The notes under the pieces were generated by a model that saw only the letters and a program-made list of their open reading frames with translations, ran no database searches and was not told the origin of the DNA. A DNA stretch of 64,000 nt from Hymenoscyphus infarciens. Taxonomy: Eukaryota > Ascomycota > Leotiomycetes > Helotiales > Helotiaceae. The stretch is taken from NCBI GenBank assembly GCA_001414345.1, contig LLCB01000079.1, positions 1 through 64,000 on the forward strand, written 5' to 3'. Both the position numbers and the translations under genes were made by a program. Position 1 is the first letter of the stretch. Each line of letters opens with the position of its first letter. Of this stretch, positions 23,686 through 36,012 are shown one piece after another.

Positions 23686-25031
23686 TCAAAAACTATCGTC
23701 CAATTCATTGTTCATCTTGACCATACTAGGACTGTCGAGTTCATCTGAATCATCAAATCCAGCCCCGGCGGTGGTGAGCAAGTCTTTTACTATCCTTTGA
23801 CTAGCTTCCCGAGCTACTGAATGTTAGCTTTTGAATAACCATAAAATATATATTTCTTACCAGGTGTTTGCAAAAGTCTGGATTGTGGAAGATTAAATTG
23901 AATGGTTTTGGGGGGACTCATGCCAAGTTCTCGATAAACTCCTTCGGCGTCTTCATCACTGTCGCTTTCCCAGCTAATCTCATCTTTCTTCGAGAACTTG
24001 GGTGCAGTTTCCTTTACCTTTCCTTTTGCTGGTGTCTGAACACTAACACCGGGTGTCCTAGGCGCATTATATTGCTTTCTGATCGGAGAGCTAAAGATTT
24101 CCGCGTGAAGTTGAGGGGCCGCTTCAGGGGGAGAAGACATAGGTGACGCATTGTCTCTCCAGGATGGCTTGTTAGACGGGGTTTTCTTCTCCTTACGGGC
24201 CGCAAGAGGCGTAGCCTGAATCCTATAGTTTTTATCAAGAACTCGATGCAGAAGTGGGTCTTGGTTGACACGTTGCTGGGTGGCATCGGATGGCAAATAC
24301 TGAGTTGGGTCGAATGGCGAAGATTGTGGTGTCATTGACATGTCCGGAATTCTAGATTGAGTCCCAGGCGTTGTGGGTGGGATTTGGGTAGCATCATCTT
24401 CCTCGTTCGAATTACCCTTGTAATCCCGTCTCAAGTCCTCGTAGGGCGATGACATTTCTGCCATTCTCGGTGAATCACTAAACAATGTTTTGGTACGGGG
24501 AGCTCGAGGGGTGCTTCCACTGATATCCCCGTTGTCTAGAAGAGAACCATCCATCTGGTCGTAGTGGTGGTGATTTGCATCGTCGTTCAAGGTTTCGTCA
24601 GCCGGTCGTGAGGACTCGGCATATGTGCTTGCGTCCTGGTGTGATTGTGTATATGACTGATCTTCGTCCTCCTCGCGTTCCTCTACGCCGGACAAGGAAA
24701 CATTTGCGCTGGCTTCAAAAAATTGTTTCCAAAACTACCCCGCGGTTAGCATGATTCGATTTTACTTCTGGTTGGCTGCTCACCTTGGATCCCTCCCAAA
24801 CTGCTTTGGAATGATCGGCATATTGGTCGACAATCGGCAGTATACTTGAGGTCACGATTCGGTGCGCTCTGCTGAAGTTGTGGTCGATTTCTGGTTGTAA
24901 TTAGTTTGTGGCCTATTTTGGAGGGGCGTTTGTGATTTACCTTGGAGAGTCAGGGTGATGGATTGCTCGAGTTTCTCTAGCTCTTCTGTGAGAGTAAGAG
25001 GTCGCGCGGAGGAAGAACTTGCCCGAGACAT
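23686..25031 (-). CDS. ask1: DASH complex subunit Ask1
   Basis: Four exons (25031-24941, 24890-24784, 24734-23861, 23813-23686) encode 399 residues. The N-terminal ~85 residues are the conserved Ask1 domain, with LTEELEKLEQSITLTLQEID, NFSRAHRIVTSSILPIVDQY and AVWEGSKFWKQFFEASAN. A long acidic, Ser/Pro-rich disordered region with many SP/TP sites follows; these are potential CDK sites, consistent with known Ask1 phosphoregulation. The second conserved block near the C-terminus reads MSPPKTIQFNLPQSRLLQTP and continues after the last intron with AREASQRIVKDLLTTAG. Ask1 is one of the ten DASH/Dam1 ring subunits that couple fungal kinetochores to spindle microtubules. Its length is typical of filamentous ascomycetes. 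Confidence 0.93.
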
Positions 25032-25588
25032 TGTGAGTACTGCCCTGGGAATGTAGCAGGAGGTGTGTTTGTGTTTAGATATCTCGACGCGAAGTTGTCG
25101 GTTTTTATTCGGTTGATGGAGATACCCCTGTCATGAGCTTAAGAGCCGAGCTGTTGAGAGTACTCCTACTTCGGGTTGTTGTCCAATCTTCCTTCAAATC
25201 TCTATTTTGTGCCAGCAGTTTTAGTAAACTTTCAACAATCTCAACAAATGTTCAGCTTATGACATTGTTAACGAATTCATTGTTCCAGCCTTTTGGGTAA
25301 ATTAGATTCGGTCTTCGAGTCTTCCTGGACCAATTATTTGGGATAGCATGTGCACGAAAATATACATCAAGAATTTGGCTTCGATTCCAAGTCTAAACTA
25401 TCTATCTGGAATTCTCATGCTCAATCGATATTTCCTTTGCTGAAGTAAAGGGTAAAGGGTGTTCAGGCTGCGATGTAAAAGTCCCCTCTGGTGACACAAT
25501 CGGCCAACAAGGGTGGAAATCTGGGGAAGTCAAGCTTGCATCTCAGAAAGCCTTCAACCACAACTCAAACAAAACAACATAACCCAAA

Positions 25589-26157
25589 ATGTCAGCCCCA
25601 CGCCTCGCAACTTGTCTACTCCGAGCCTCGCGCTCCCCAATTGCAACACCCATAAGACAATTCAGAGCTCTACCCTCATTCTCCCCGAGCTATGCGCCAG
25701 CCCTCAGCTCCCGCCCAAGATTCTACTCCCAAGACGCCACACCAACAAGCAAAATCTACACCTTCACAGAAGTACCTTCCCCCTCTCCATTTGCTTACCC
25801 AACTAACACAACCTCCAGGTAAAAAGGCTCTCCGAAAACCCATCCGCAGACGTAATCCTCGTCGACACGCGCGAACCAGCAGAACTCAAGAGCACCGGTA
25901 CAATCCCCGGCTCCCTAAACATCCCCGTTACAACAGCACCCGACGCGTTCTTCATACTCCCCGAAGACTTCGAAGACCGCTTTGGATTCGAGAGACCACC
26001 GAAGGAGAAGGAGCTTATATTTTTCTGCAAGGCGGGGGTGAGGAGTCGGGCGGCGGCGGAGCTGGCGAGACAGGCTGGATGGTCAAAGGCTGGTGAGTAT
26101 CCGGGGAGTTGGTTGGATTGGACGAAGAATGATGGGGCGAAGGAGAGTGTTAAATAA
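25589..26157 (+). CDS. Mitochondrial rhodanese-domain sulfurtransferase
   Basis: Two exons (25589-25771, 25819-26157) encode 173 residues. The first ~50 residues are rich in Arg, Ser and Ala with no acidic residues and look like a mitochondrial presequence. A single rhodanese domain follows (about 60-165): VILVDTREPAEL, GTIPGSLNIP, then the active-site loop FFCKAGVRSRAAA with catalytic Cys131, and a conserved GWSKAGEYPGSWLDW end. Single-domain rhodaneses of this RDL2/TSTD1 type transfer sulfane sulfur between thiosulfate, glutathione persulfide and acceptors. The intron is 47 nt with a CTAAC branch site. The region after the stop is short and leads into the convergent YIPF1/2-like gene. Confidence 0.9.
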
Positions 26158-26389
26158 GGAATATTGGTCAGAAATTGAGAGGGTGATTCTAGCTTGGATG
26201 AGCAGGACGTTGGATTATCACGTATACAAATGCTCGGACCAAGATGGTTTTATGTTCATTCAGAACCTAATGTATAAATACAACGCCCCCAAGGCTAAGA
26301 AGCAGACTCCTTCCCAATGCCAGTACACCCAAACAAAAGGCTACCTAAGACCCCACGGAATAAGAAATCTGGGAAAAGCAACAACATAA

Positions 26390-27401
26390 TCAGAATCTCA
26401 GAAACGCTGGTGGAGTTGTCGGCGTCGGCTCTGCTGGGGCTGGAGTTTCCGCAGGCTTCTTGTTGTCCGGTGGTTGAATCAGACTCCCACTAGCAAAGAA
26501 GAGCCACTTAATGGCAATAGCCAGGGCAGCATGTAAACATACTACCAGTATCAAAAGTGCCTTGCTAGTCTGCTTGTCCGTCGCACTCAAAACAGGGTAG
26601 AGGTTCCGTAGCAAGAAAGCCACGCTGAGACCAAATCCAACGCCCACAAATACCCAGTTTAATATGTTGATAGGTGACCATGAGATCAATGCAACCGGAA
26701 TCCAGATGATGTTAGAATATCCGTATAAAGCCCAGCATTCGAGGATATTGGCGGATTCGCTACCAAAGTATTTGAGAGCCAGAAAGAGGACCATTGGGAT
26801 GACCAGTGTATAGCCGTAAACGAGTCCAGCAGCACCTGTGAAATGTTAACTTGGCACAATTAATACTTTCATGGAAGACTTACCACTCAAAAGTTTGAAA
26901 TCATAGATGAAATGATCCTGCCCTGTGTTTGCCAGGTACTGATTGATTGTTCCACCAAGGAAGAGAATAAACACAACCGTAGTCGCAATCCATATCGGCC
27001 CATATAAATCAGGATTACCCTCTAGAACATCGAGAAAGTTCGCTCGGGGGTATAGTGCTGCCCAACATCTCGAAAGTACCGAGCTTGTGTCCACATCGAA
27101 GAACTGGGCGTAAAAGGATATCGACCAAAGGAATCGTTTGGAAGAGCCACTGCTAGCAGTTGCAGGAGCAGGAAGGCCGGAAGAAGCTCCCGGTATCTTG
27201 CGCGATCCGGAAGATTGATCGGTGTTGAAGTTGGAGGAGTGAAATTCTAGGTCCTCCTGTAAATCGGTATGTCCAAGGTCGCCCTGAAATACATTGTTAA
27301 CTGGATTCATACGCAGACCAAGTTTTGGTGATTGTCATCAAAGAAGATATATTTACCTCTTCGTCGACATCGACAACTACATCATACCCGGCGCCAGACA
27401 T
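26390..27401 (-). CDS. YIPF1/YIPF2 (Yip5)-like Yip1-domain protein
   Basis: Three exons (27401-27357, 27283-26884, 26835-26390) encode 296 residues. The acidic start MSGAGYDVVVDVDEEGDLGH leads into a polar cytosolic region of ~60 residues. The Yip1 domain begins SKRFLWSISFYAQFFDVDT and includes DLYGPIWIATTVVFILFLGG, then YDFKLLSGAAGLVYGYTLVI, NILECWALYGYSNIIWIPV and two more membrane segments, about five in total. The FYxxFFDVDT and DLYGPxWI motifs are those of the YIPF1/2-Yip5 branch. It is inferred to be a Golgi/endosomal membrane protein interacting with Rab GTPases. The C-terminus ends in a Pro/Thr/Ala-rich tail. It is the second Yip1-family gene in the window and a different branch from the first. 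Confidence 0.88.
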
Positions 27402-28261
27402 TTTGTTTGCGAGGTCGGGTTGTCAAATACGTGGTTGTATTCTTTGGAGTTGTGACCAGAACGCCAGATCGGCTTAAACGCGGCCCCCTGTCAGCACCGT
27501 CCGTTGAATCAGATAGAGCCTCATCATGAACCCCACCAAAGTGCGTATCTATTAATGGGGGGTTCAAAGCAGACCACTCAAGACAAAAAGGAAACGACTT
27601 CACAAGAAGGGAAGGAAGTAATGAAAGCCAGAGATTGGATTCACTACGTATTTCAAAAAATAAAAATAAAAAGATTGGGTGCCAGAGTGTACTTTCACTT
27701 AGTCTGGATTTCAAAATTCAAGGGTCACAAATTCAATGCCTACTCTGCGATAAAATGTAAGTGTTTGAAGCCAAATACCGGAAGGAAGAAACGCGGTAAG
27801 GACTTCAATTATCCTCCAAGCTCCGATTGTAACCGCAAGGCAAGAATCCAACGCGCCCTATGTCATTTGTCACAACTCCATGCTCTCAGATCGCGTCTCA
27901 ACACCTACCTGTCATGGAAGTGAAATAAGCTAGAATTTTACCCATTGTTAGGGGAAAGAGAATGAAGGAAAGGGACCCGGGTCAGAATCGCAAGTATAGC
28001 CCTAACAATTTCCCCGGGAATGCCATTTTAACCTTCATCCCGTACCGACTTGAATCTTCCCTCGCACGTTTGAAAATCTTCACAGTATAAAATTGGGGTT
28101 CGAGGAAATTCGTAGATGGTTTATTCCATGATGCCTTGATCATTGTCCCATTTGCTTGCTTCTTGCTATCGTGAAAAATACAGCCAGACATGCAACCAAT
28201 TCATCAAGTGCCTCCCCAGTCCATTTGTCCATCCCAGCCAAACGCCAATGGAGCGAACCTT
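27402..28261. other. Promoter of YIPF1/2-like gene and 3' UTR of ubiquitin-L40 gene
   Basis: Both neighbours are on the minus strand. The open frame 27504-27923 (plus) lies in the promoter area and shows no domain; I see no gene here. Confidence 0.5.
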
Positions 28262-28970
<709 letters not shown>

Positions 28971-29702
28971 TTTTGTCGCGTTTCCTCCGAAAAGTTGGTG
29001 GTTTGTCGAGAATTGAAACTTCTCGAAATCCAGGTGCCTCATTGTGGGCATTAGCGAATTTTGTCAGGTGACCGTGAGATAGCGTGGCTGACATAGCGGC
29101 ACTCCATTCAATACCTTGAAGGCCTCAATAAAAGCAGCAGCAAATACGCTCCTTGTTCCAACATTTTAGGACAATCGAAAATGATTGTTCCAGTGGATCA
29201 AGGTTATTTATATAATTGTCTGAAGGTTACTAATAATCCTCGTTCTAGAAAGTCCAAGCTATTTCTTACTGCTGCTTTAACTGTCTGCGACTTTGGCTCA
29301 GGCTGAGCCAAATAATCAAGTTAGTTTTCAGAACAATCTTCCCCTGTTTCTTCTAGACATTATGCTCTGTTTTTCGCTTCTTATCCAGTAAGAGAAGATT
29401 GTTAGCCCGAAACCCAATTTATCCTCTAAAAAGGGACTGAGCAAGTTAGACCTTAAACCTTACTTTTTGAGAATCATTAACAGATAAGTTGAGCAAATTA
29501 CTACTCTATGGATTTGAAAGACACGGAAACAAAAAATTTCTGTGGTGTTTTTTTCAGTCGATAATCGCTTGCCCTCCTCCCCAAAACCATATCACTTTCT
29601 CGACTTGGGGTATCTTTCTAATTTCTAACATCCCAACCTCTCATTCCCCAACACCATGCTCCAAAGAGCGTACAGTACCTATTCTCGTATCTCGTCGACC
29701 AT
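28971..29702. promoter_or_regulatory. Leader exon and promoter of ubiquitin-L40 gene
   Basis: The minus strand carries the untranslated leader exon directly upstream of 28970 and then the promoter. No other gene is seen. The 3' UTR of rrn7 occupies the far end. Confidence 0.5.
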
Positions 29703-31579
29703 TCATGATTCATCTTCGGAAAAGGAATCATCTCGGTAACTCTTTTGCAGACGAATTCTCCTGTCCTTTAAATGCCAGCGTTCCAAACGAACTTCGAGTT
29801 GAAAAACACTCTTCACAAGCATGTTCACACTGGTTCCCGCATTTTGAGCTGTTCATCTTGTTTTAGCCACATATTCTGCCATCATTGGGTCAAGGTATCT
29901 TACCAGCTAGTTCATAGAAAGCCTTTGCAACATCAGATAGCTCTTCAGGTGACCGATAACGTTTGTACAGCTCCCCGGGACGCTTGGCTTCTTTATCCCC
30001 ATTGCCCACAGCTCTAGGAGTTTTGGGAATGAGACGCTGTTGAACCTTTTTCAGCAAATTCATAGCATCCGTCGAATCTGAATCATCTGGGAGTCGTGGA
30101 GGTGGGTCTTGGAGGGGGAAGAAATCGAGTATTGGCTTCGCCACTGCCAATGGTTAGTAAACCGACAAGTGAGAGCATGGTATGAGAACATACATTTTGG
30201 GTCTCGATCATCAATCCATGTTCGTTGGTACCAATCAAGATAATCATCTATCTTCTCCTCACTCATTGTTAAAACATCCTTGTCTGTGAGTTTGAGTTCC
30301 TCTCCTCTTCGTAACCTTTTCGACGACCCGGGGATCATAACATCGCCCCATTTTGCCCAGTCAATCTGCATTGTAGTTGGATCTAATCCAGAGTATGGCA
30401 GACGCTCAATGTTATCAAACGGGTAGCATAATTTCGTCGCTACCACAATTGCGCTGATTATTTGCATTTCTGGATAGGCCAATGCCTCTCGGGGTTTCTT
30501 GAATACAACGGGATATGAAAAGTCAAATTCTAGCATTTCTGCTAAACGCCGAGCTCCGGAGTATATTTCAACTGTTCAGCTGTCAATATGCGATCTCTTC
30601 GTATTCATGTGTGGGAGAAACCTACTTGGAAGCCCAAGATCTCGAATATGTTTGTACATAACGAGAGGACAATTGACAGAAGGAAATATCATATTCAACT
30701 GGGTATTGTAATATTCAACCAATTCCAGGACCGAATTATGAAAGACTTCTCCCTTTAATGGTGCTCGGATATCGAATGCAACAATCATGTGAGACGGAAG
30801 TTTCTTCCGCATCTCTTTTGGTAATTCTTTGGTCTGAGAAGTATCAGTATAACACGCATGATTGTAGTCAAAGAGAACGAAAAACGAGAATCCACTTACA
30901 GCTCTAGTATAAACCATTTCCTCATTCGTGGCCCATTTAAATAAATCCCCCAGACTTGTTGGAAGCCTCATAAGCAGCATTCCCAAATAGCACAGACCCA
31001 GCGTTTCAACAAGTTTTGGCATCCTCTCTTCAGTTGCGATACTTCTTCGACTCCGTCTCGAAGAAACACTCTTTCCGTCGCTATCAGTGTTTTCTGCTTC
31101 ACTCGCCGAGCTGAACAACCCCCCAGATACGGATCCATAGCTTTTGTCTCCAGACTTTATTAACATGCTGATTCTCAGACCCCACAAGTCTTTGACCACA
31201 GTCTCAAGCTCGGGAGGGAACCCCTTCTCATTCACGAGCCAGTTGCATTGTTTCCATAGTATCAGCTGAAAACACTGCAAATACAGGTCGATGGCTTCTT
31301 GGCCGCTCAAGAGGCGTTCAACGCGCTCTTTCTTCTCTCGCTGCTTTCTCGACCTTTTCCCTTGAGTATTCCAATCATCCTCATCGAGTTGCGTTTGTGT
31401 GAAACCCTATCGTTGGTCAGTCCAGCGCTGCATCTATCTTGTGGTTGACCAACCGCCTGTTCATGTCCTCGTTGACAGAATTTTTTGCCGTTCTCAATGT
31501 AGTATTTTCTCGAGCGACACCCTTCCTCGGTGCAACTCTCACCCCGGCGAAAACGTTGGTACTCGATATGTGATGACAT
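29703..31579 (-). CDS. rrn7: RNA polymerase I initiation factor Rrn7 (TAF1B-like)
   Basis: Six exons (31579-31454, 31406-30900, 30833-30626, 30571-30194, 30143-29904, 29848-29703) encode 534 residues. The N-terminus is the Rrn7/TAF1B zinc ribbon, with CTEEGC and CQRGHEQ within residues ~12-42. A cyclin-like region follows (GQEAIDLYLQCFQLILWKQC; GLCYLGMLLMRLPTSLGDLF), then PLVMYKHIRDLGLP and EALAYPEMQIISAIVVATKL, the second cyclin fold. A charged linker leads to the conserved C-terminal helix LVKSVFQLEVRLERW. Rrn7 is the TFIIB-like subunit of core factor that recruits RNA polymerase I to rDNA. The last acceptor (29849) is chosen over two upstream AGs because only it continues into that conserved helix. 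Confidence 0.92.
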
Positions 31580-32087
31580 TTGCCTAGATAGGCATGAGAA
31601 AGTACAGAAAGAAAACCAGGCGGGCGCTCTCGGGACTAAAAAAAAAAGTACACACGACCAAGAGTTTCTGCTAATGCGTCCGTGGAGGGGCTAGCAACGG
31701 CGATTTAAACCCATTCACTTCACATGTAAATTTACCTCACGTAACATCAAATATCAAGGTGTTTCACAGTCTGAGTATCAATAATAATTTTGTTTTGGAA
31801 AGCATCGATTTCTACAGGAGATGTTGTTGCCACATCTCAAGTGCACTTTTTGACTACGCCGGCCAGTCGTGATCATGTAGCATCGAGTAACAAGAGGAAG
31901 ATGTCATCCGCAAAGCCCAGATAAAAAAATCAAATCTTTCAGAGATCCTCTACGCAACGACCCTAAAGAATGGAGGTTCCGAGAGCCTCAAGATTCCACC
32001 ACAAAGAGTATCCTCCGGACTATCGAGCCTACAAACAAATCTAGTATGCCATCGCTGACAACAAGGTCGGAGTCGAATCGAGGAAAT
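31580..32087. other. Intergenic between rrn7 and eIF5A
   Basis: This holds the rrn7 promoter and leader and the eIF5A 3' UTR. An A-run lies near 31641-31648. No gene is seen. Confidence 0.5.
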
Positions 32088-32856
32088 CTAAGAGCGAGGA
32101 GCCTCCTTGGCTTCAATAGCAAGTTGCTCGCCCATAGCGGTGAGGACAATAACGTCTGGAGGAAGGCAGAAGTCAGTAAACCTAGTTTGTTGTTATTTCT
32201 GTGATGGAAAATACTCACTGGTGTCTTTCTCTTCAGTGGTGAACAACTTCTCAATCTTATCACCAACTTCTCCATCAGGAGTCTTAACATCATCTTTGGT
32301 TTCTCCATCATCGGCCATCAGGGAAAGGAATCCATCATCGGAAATATCAAGCTGATCGGCTATGCGTCAGTATGTTCTCGGCTGGAAGCGCAGAAGCCAG
32401 GAAAGCTTACAAGTTGGTATTCCTTGCGGATGACATTGGGGACGTCCATGTTGTGGGTAGATGGGCAAAGCTCTTCGAGTTTCTTGCCGGTGAAGATATC
32501 GATGGCGACGAGATGGACTTTGGCGTGACCGTGCTTGCCAGTCTTGGAGGTGGACATGTCGACAATCTTGCAAGGACGGTTCTTGATGCAAACGAATCCG
32601 TTCTTTCTCAAGGCCGAACATTGCATGGGGTAGGTAGCAGAGGCGCCTGCATCGGCGGAGTCGAAGGTGTGCTCATGCTGTAGTGATAGATGCCTGGTCA
32701 GCCGTCTTTTTCTGTTTTGCTTCGTTTCCTGACGTTATCCCCAACCGCCATGATCGATCCCTCTCGAATGCGCCGACCGACCATGGTATGGTGGGGTGTG
32801 CGTCGTGCGGGGTCTGAAGGAAAAGTGAAGGATCTTACCTGCGCGTCGTCCGCCAT
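32088..32856 (-). CDS. Translation factor eIF5A
   Basis: Four exons (32856-32839, 32677-32411, 32351-32219, 32155-32088) encode 161 residues. The first exon holds six codons (MADDAQ) followed by a 161-nt intron. The protein continues [13 protein letters not shown] with the N-terminal SH3-like domain and the hypusination loop [13 protein letters not shown], where Lys54 is the expected hypusine site. The C-terminal OB fold starts [11 protein letters not shown] and ends [10 protein letters not shown]. eIF5A relieves ribosome stalling and aids termination, and needs deoxyhypusine synthase and hydroxylase. Length and all key residues match the family. Confidence 0.96.
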
Positions 32857-33900
32857 CTTGAATGAAGTTGCAAGGTAAAGATGGTATGAAGAGGAGATAT
32901 GAGCAGTTGGGAATGGCGAGGAGACCAAGGAGAGGAGGAATAGATTGTCGGAGGGTGGAGCGAACTTGAGTAAATCGAAAACTCGAAGTTATGTGGGAGC
33001 GGCTATTTAGACGGCGGACAAGCAAGCCCCCCCGCTTTTACTCTATGCGTAGTTAGGGCGGCGGGTTAGTCACCCAGGCTTTCTAGTGCAACATAAAGCT
33101 TGATATATCATTAAATGATCACTTGGAAGTTCGAGAAAAGTCAGGATCATAGTCAGAAACGTCTACTAAGAATGTACTAGAATGAAGTATCGTGGTTATA
33201 TCTATATGCCGCTTTTATTCTCTGTCCAGCCTCCGACCAAGAACCGGGCTAGACTCCGTTCCATCTCTACTTACCTAGGTACTCACTCGGCCTGGGTCAC
33301 CAATCCCTAGGTAGGCATTAGTAGCTTACTTAGGTCTCTAAACGTATGAGTCAAAGTTGTCTTAGAGAATCAAGAAACATGATGAGAAGCACTTTCCTGA
33401 CTAGCTCTCGTTGTTCCAATTTTTTAGGGTAATTTAAAATATCATCCTAAGCATTTCAAACAATCAATTCAGTTGGCCGAGATCATCCGAGCTAAGACTC
33501 TGTGTTGTTCTAGAAAGTTAGAAAGTATGATAATCGAGGTGTAGTTTTATATAGCTCCTTATTAGTTAGTCTACAAAAGCCCTGTGAATATCTTAGAAAA
33601 GTTGTAAAAACAGACCAAGCTCGAATCTTTGCTCGATAACATCAAGAATCAAGTGCCGTTTCATCTCCTAACTTAAGCTCTGGAGTGCCGCCTCAATCCT
33701 ACCCACGCTAACTCGTTTGGGAACCATCAACTCCTTGAACCTGGAAGCTCCGGCCAGTCTTGGGTTTCGATGCATTCCGCCCCATACCCAATTGCTCACC
33801 CACGAATAGTGCATCCATTCCGCCATGGTTCTGCCAGTCTCCGAGAGGCTTGATATTTCACGCTGAGAACCGGTCTTGATGCCACGAGGAGGAGGGGGAT
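32857..33900. promoter_or_regulatory. Divergent promoter region, eIF5A (minus) and cog3 (plus)
   Basis: About 1 kb separates the two start codons. It contains the eIF5A leader and, on the other side, the cog3 leader. CCTAGGTA-type motifs near 33270-33320 are common promoter debris. The open frame at 33668-33988 on the minus strand overlaps the cog3 start and has no recognisable domain. Confidence 0.5.
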
Positions 33901-35977
33901 ATGTGGCTCGACCGGTTATCGGGGCATTCGACGCCTGCATCTGCTGGTTCTCCACCACCATCGAACAGAGCCTACTCTCCAGCACCACGCCGCCAGAGTA
34001 ACCTAGGACCTTCTTCCGCCCTACAAAGACCAGGCTTCAATCCCCGATCATCGTCCCTGTCTCTGATTTCAAATGACTCCACAACGTCTTTGTTGTCCTC
34101 TCGACGGCCTAATGGATCGAACCTCAAACGAACAGCGACAACAGTAGATGCGCCAAATCCTCTGGATGTTCTTGATAGGATTGTGGGAGATGACGCGTTA
34201 TTAGCGCCAAAGACCCTGCTAGAGAAGGAAGCTGTTGAAGACTTCGAACTGGAGCTTGATTTCGATGGCCTTGGGCTGCACGAAATAGCGGAGGATCAGA
34301 GCGCATATGGGGGAAATGTCTCGCAGACTTCAGAAGAATGTATGCTTCCCCATGGAGTTTCGGGTGGACAAATACTGACAGTTTCTATTAGTTGAGAGAG
34401 ACAGATACAAATTTGATAGCCTGCACCAATCAATCCATGACTGCGACGAAGTGCTGAACAGTGTCGAACTCAACCTAAATAGTTTCCAGAATGACCTGGC
34501 TGCGGTCTCGACCGAAATAGAAACACTACAAGCACGTTCCACGGCGTTGAGCGTCAGATTGGAGAATCGAAAATTGGTGGGAAATGGCCTGGGTCCTATT
34601 GTGGAGGAAATCAGCGTTTCCCCGGCCGTTGTCAGGAAAATTGTTGAAGGAACTATTGATGAAGCCTGGGTTAGAGCTTTGGCTGAAGTTGAGAAACGCT
34701 CCAAGGCCATGGAAGCCAAGTCGAGGGAACACAGGAATATAAAGGGGGTCGATGACCTCAAACCACTGTTGGATAATCTCACCAAGAAGGTCTGTCCAGC
34801 TGCCCATGTATTCCAATGGCCTTACTGACCTTTCCAGGCTCTCGAGAGGATCCGAGACTTTCTTGTTGCCCAAATCAAGGCATTGCGTTCACCTAATATC
34901 AATGCCCAGATCATACAGCAGCAGCACTTTATTAGATACAAGGATTTATATTCGTTCTTGCACAGGCATCACTCTAAGCTAGCTGAAGAAATCGGTCAAG
35001 CTTATATGAATACGATGCGATGGTACTTTTTGAACCAGTTTACCCGTTACCATAAAGCCCTTGAGAAAATCAAGGTCCACGTGCTCGACAAATACGATCT
35101 TCTTGGCCTAGACGATGGAACTCGAAAGACAAATATTTTGTCAAGTTCCAAAAATGTAGGGCCTCCACATGACGCATTCAATTTGGGTCGCCGAATCGAT
35201 CTTCTTAAAATGCCCAACCAAACCGCACTTTCCTCATTCTTAGCAGAGGAGGATAAATCGACACATTACCTAGAGTTTCCATTCCGGAATTTCAATCTCG
35301 CACTTGTCGACAATGCTTCAGCGGAATATTCCTTTCTGACCTCTTTTTTCTCGCCAGCACTGTCTTACTCAGTTATCTCTCGGCATTTCAACTACATCTT
35401 TGAACCCACCTTTGCTCTTGGGTTTACTCTTTCGAAATCACTTTTCCACGAAACCTATGATTGCTTGGGACTTCTCTTGTGTGTGAGGCTAAATCAACAC
35501 CTTGCATTTGAACTTCAACGGCGCAAAATCCCGGCTGTCGATGGGTATATCAACGGAACTAGGATGATGCTGTGGCCACGTTTTCAAGTTATTATGGACC
35601 AACACTGTGAATCAGTTCGGACAGTTACCAACAGCGTTTCCACACGCAAGCCATCAGCGTCCGAACAAGCCAAACAGTCTGCTGCTCCGCACTTCATGAC
35701 ACAACGCTTTGGGCAGTTTTTGCACGGTATTCTAGCTCTGAGTACTGAAGCAGGTGACGATGAACCTGTCTCAACAAGCTTGATCAGACTTCGAAGTGAG
35801 ATCGAAGCATTTTTGACCAAGACAAGCAAAGGTTTTGGCGATGCTAGGAAAAGAGAACGTTTTCTGTACAACAACTACTCGCTAATTCTCACTATTATTG
35901 GGGATGTTGAAGGAAAATTGGCTGTTGAACAACAAGAGCACGTTGAGGGCTTGAAAACAGCATTTGGGGGAACGTAG
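33901..35977 (+). CDS. cog3: Conserved oligomeric Golgi complex subunit 3 (Cog3/Sec34)
   Basis: Three exons (33901-34339, 34392-34789, 34838-35977) encode 658 residues. The N-terminal ~115 residues are Ser/Pro/Arg-rich and disordered. The Sec34/Cog3 region follows as coiled coil (DRYKFDSLHQSIHDCDEVLN; LQARSTALSVRLENRK) and the conserved KSREHRNIKGVDDLKPLLDN. Next come ALERIRDFLVAQIKALRSP, a YKDLYSFLHRHHSKLAEEI block, and late helical parts (SRHFNYIFEPTFALGFTLSK). Cog3 belongs to lobe A of the COG tether for retrograde vesicles at the Golgi and so maintains glycosylation. Intron 2 uses a GTCTGT donor. The stop lies 35 bp from the stop of the convergent RabGAP gene. Confidence 0.92.
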
Positions 35978-36012
35978 CAAGATTCTTAGATCCACACCCT
36001 GTAAAATACAAT

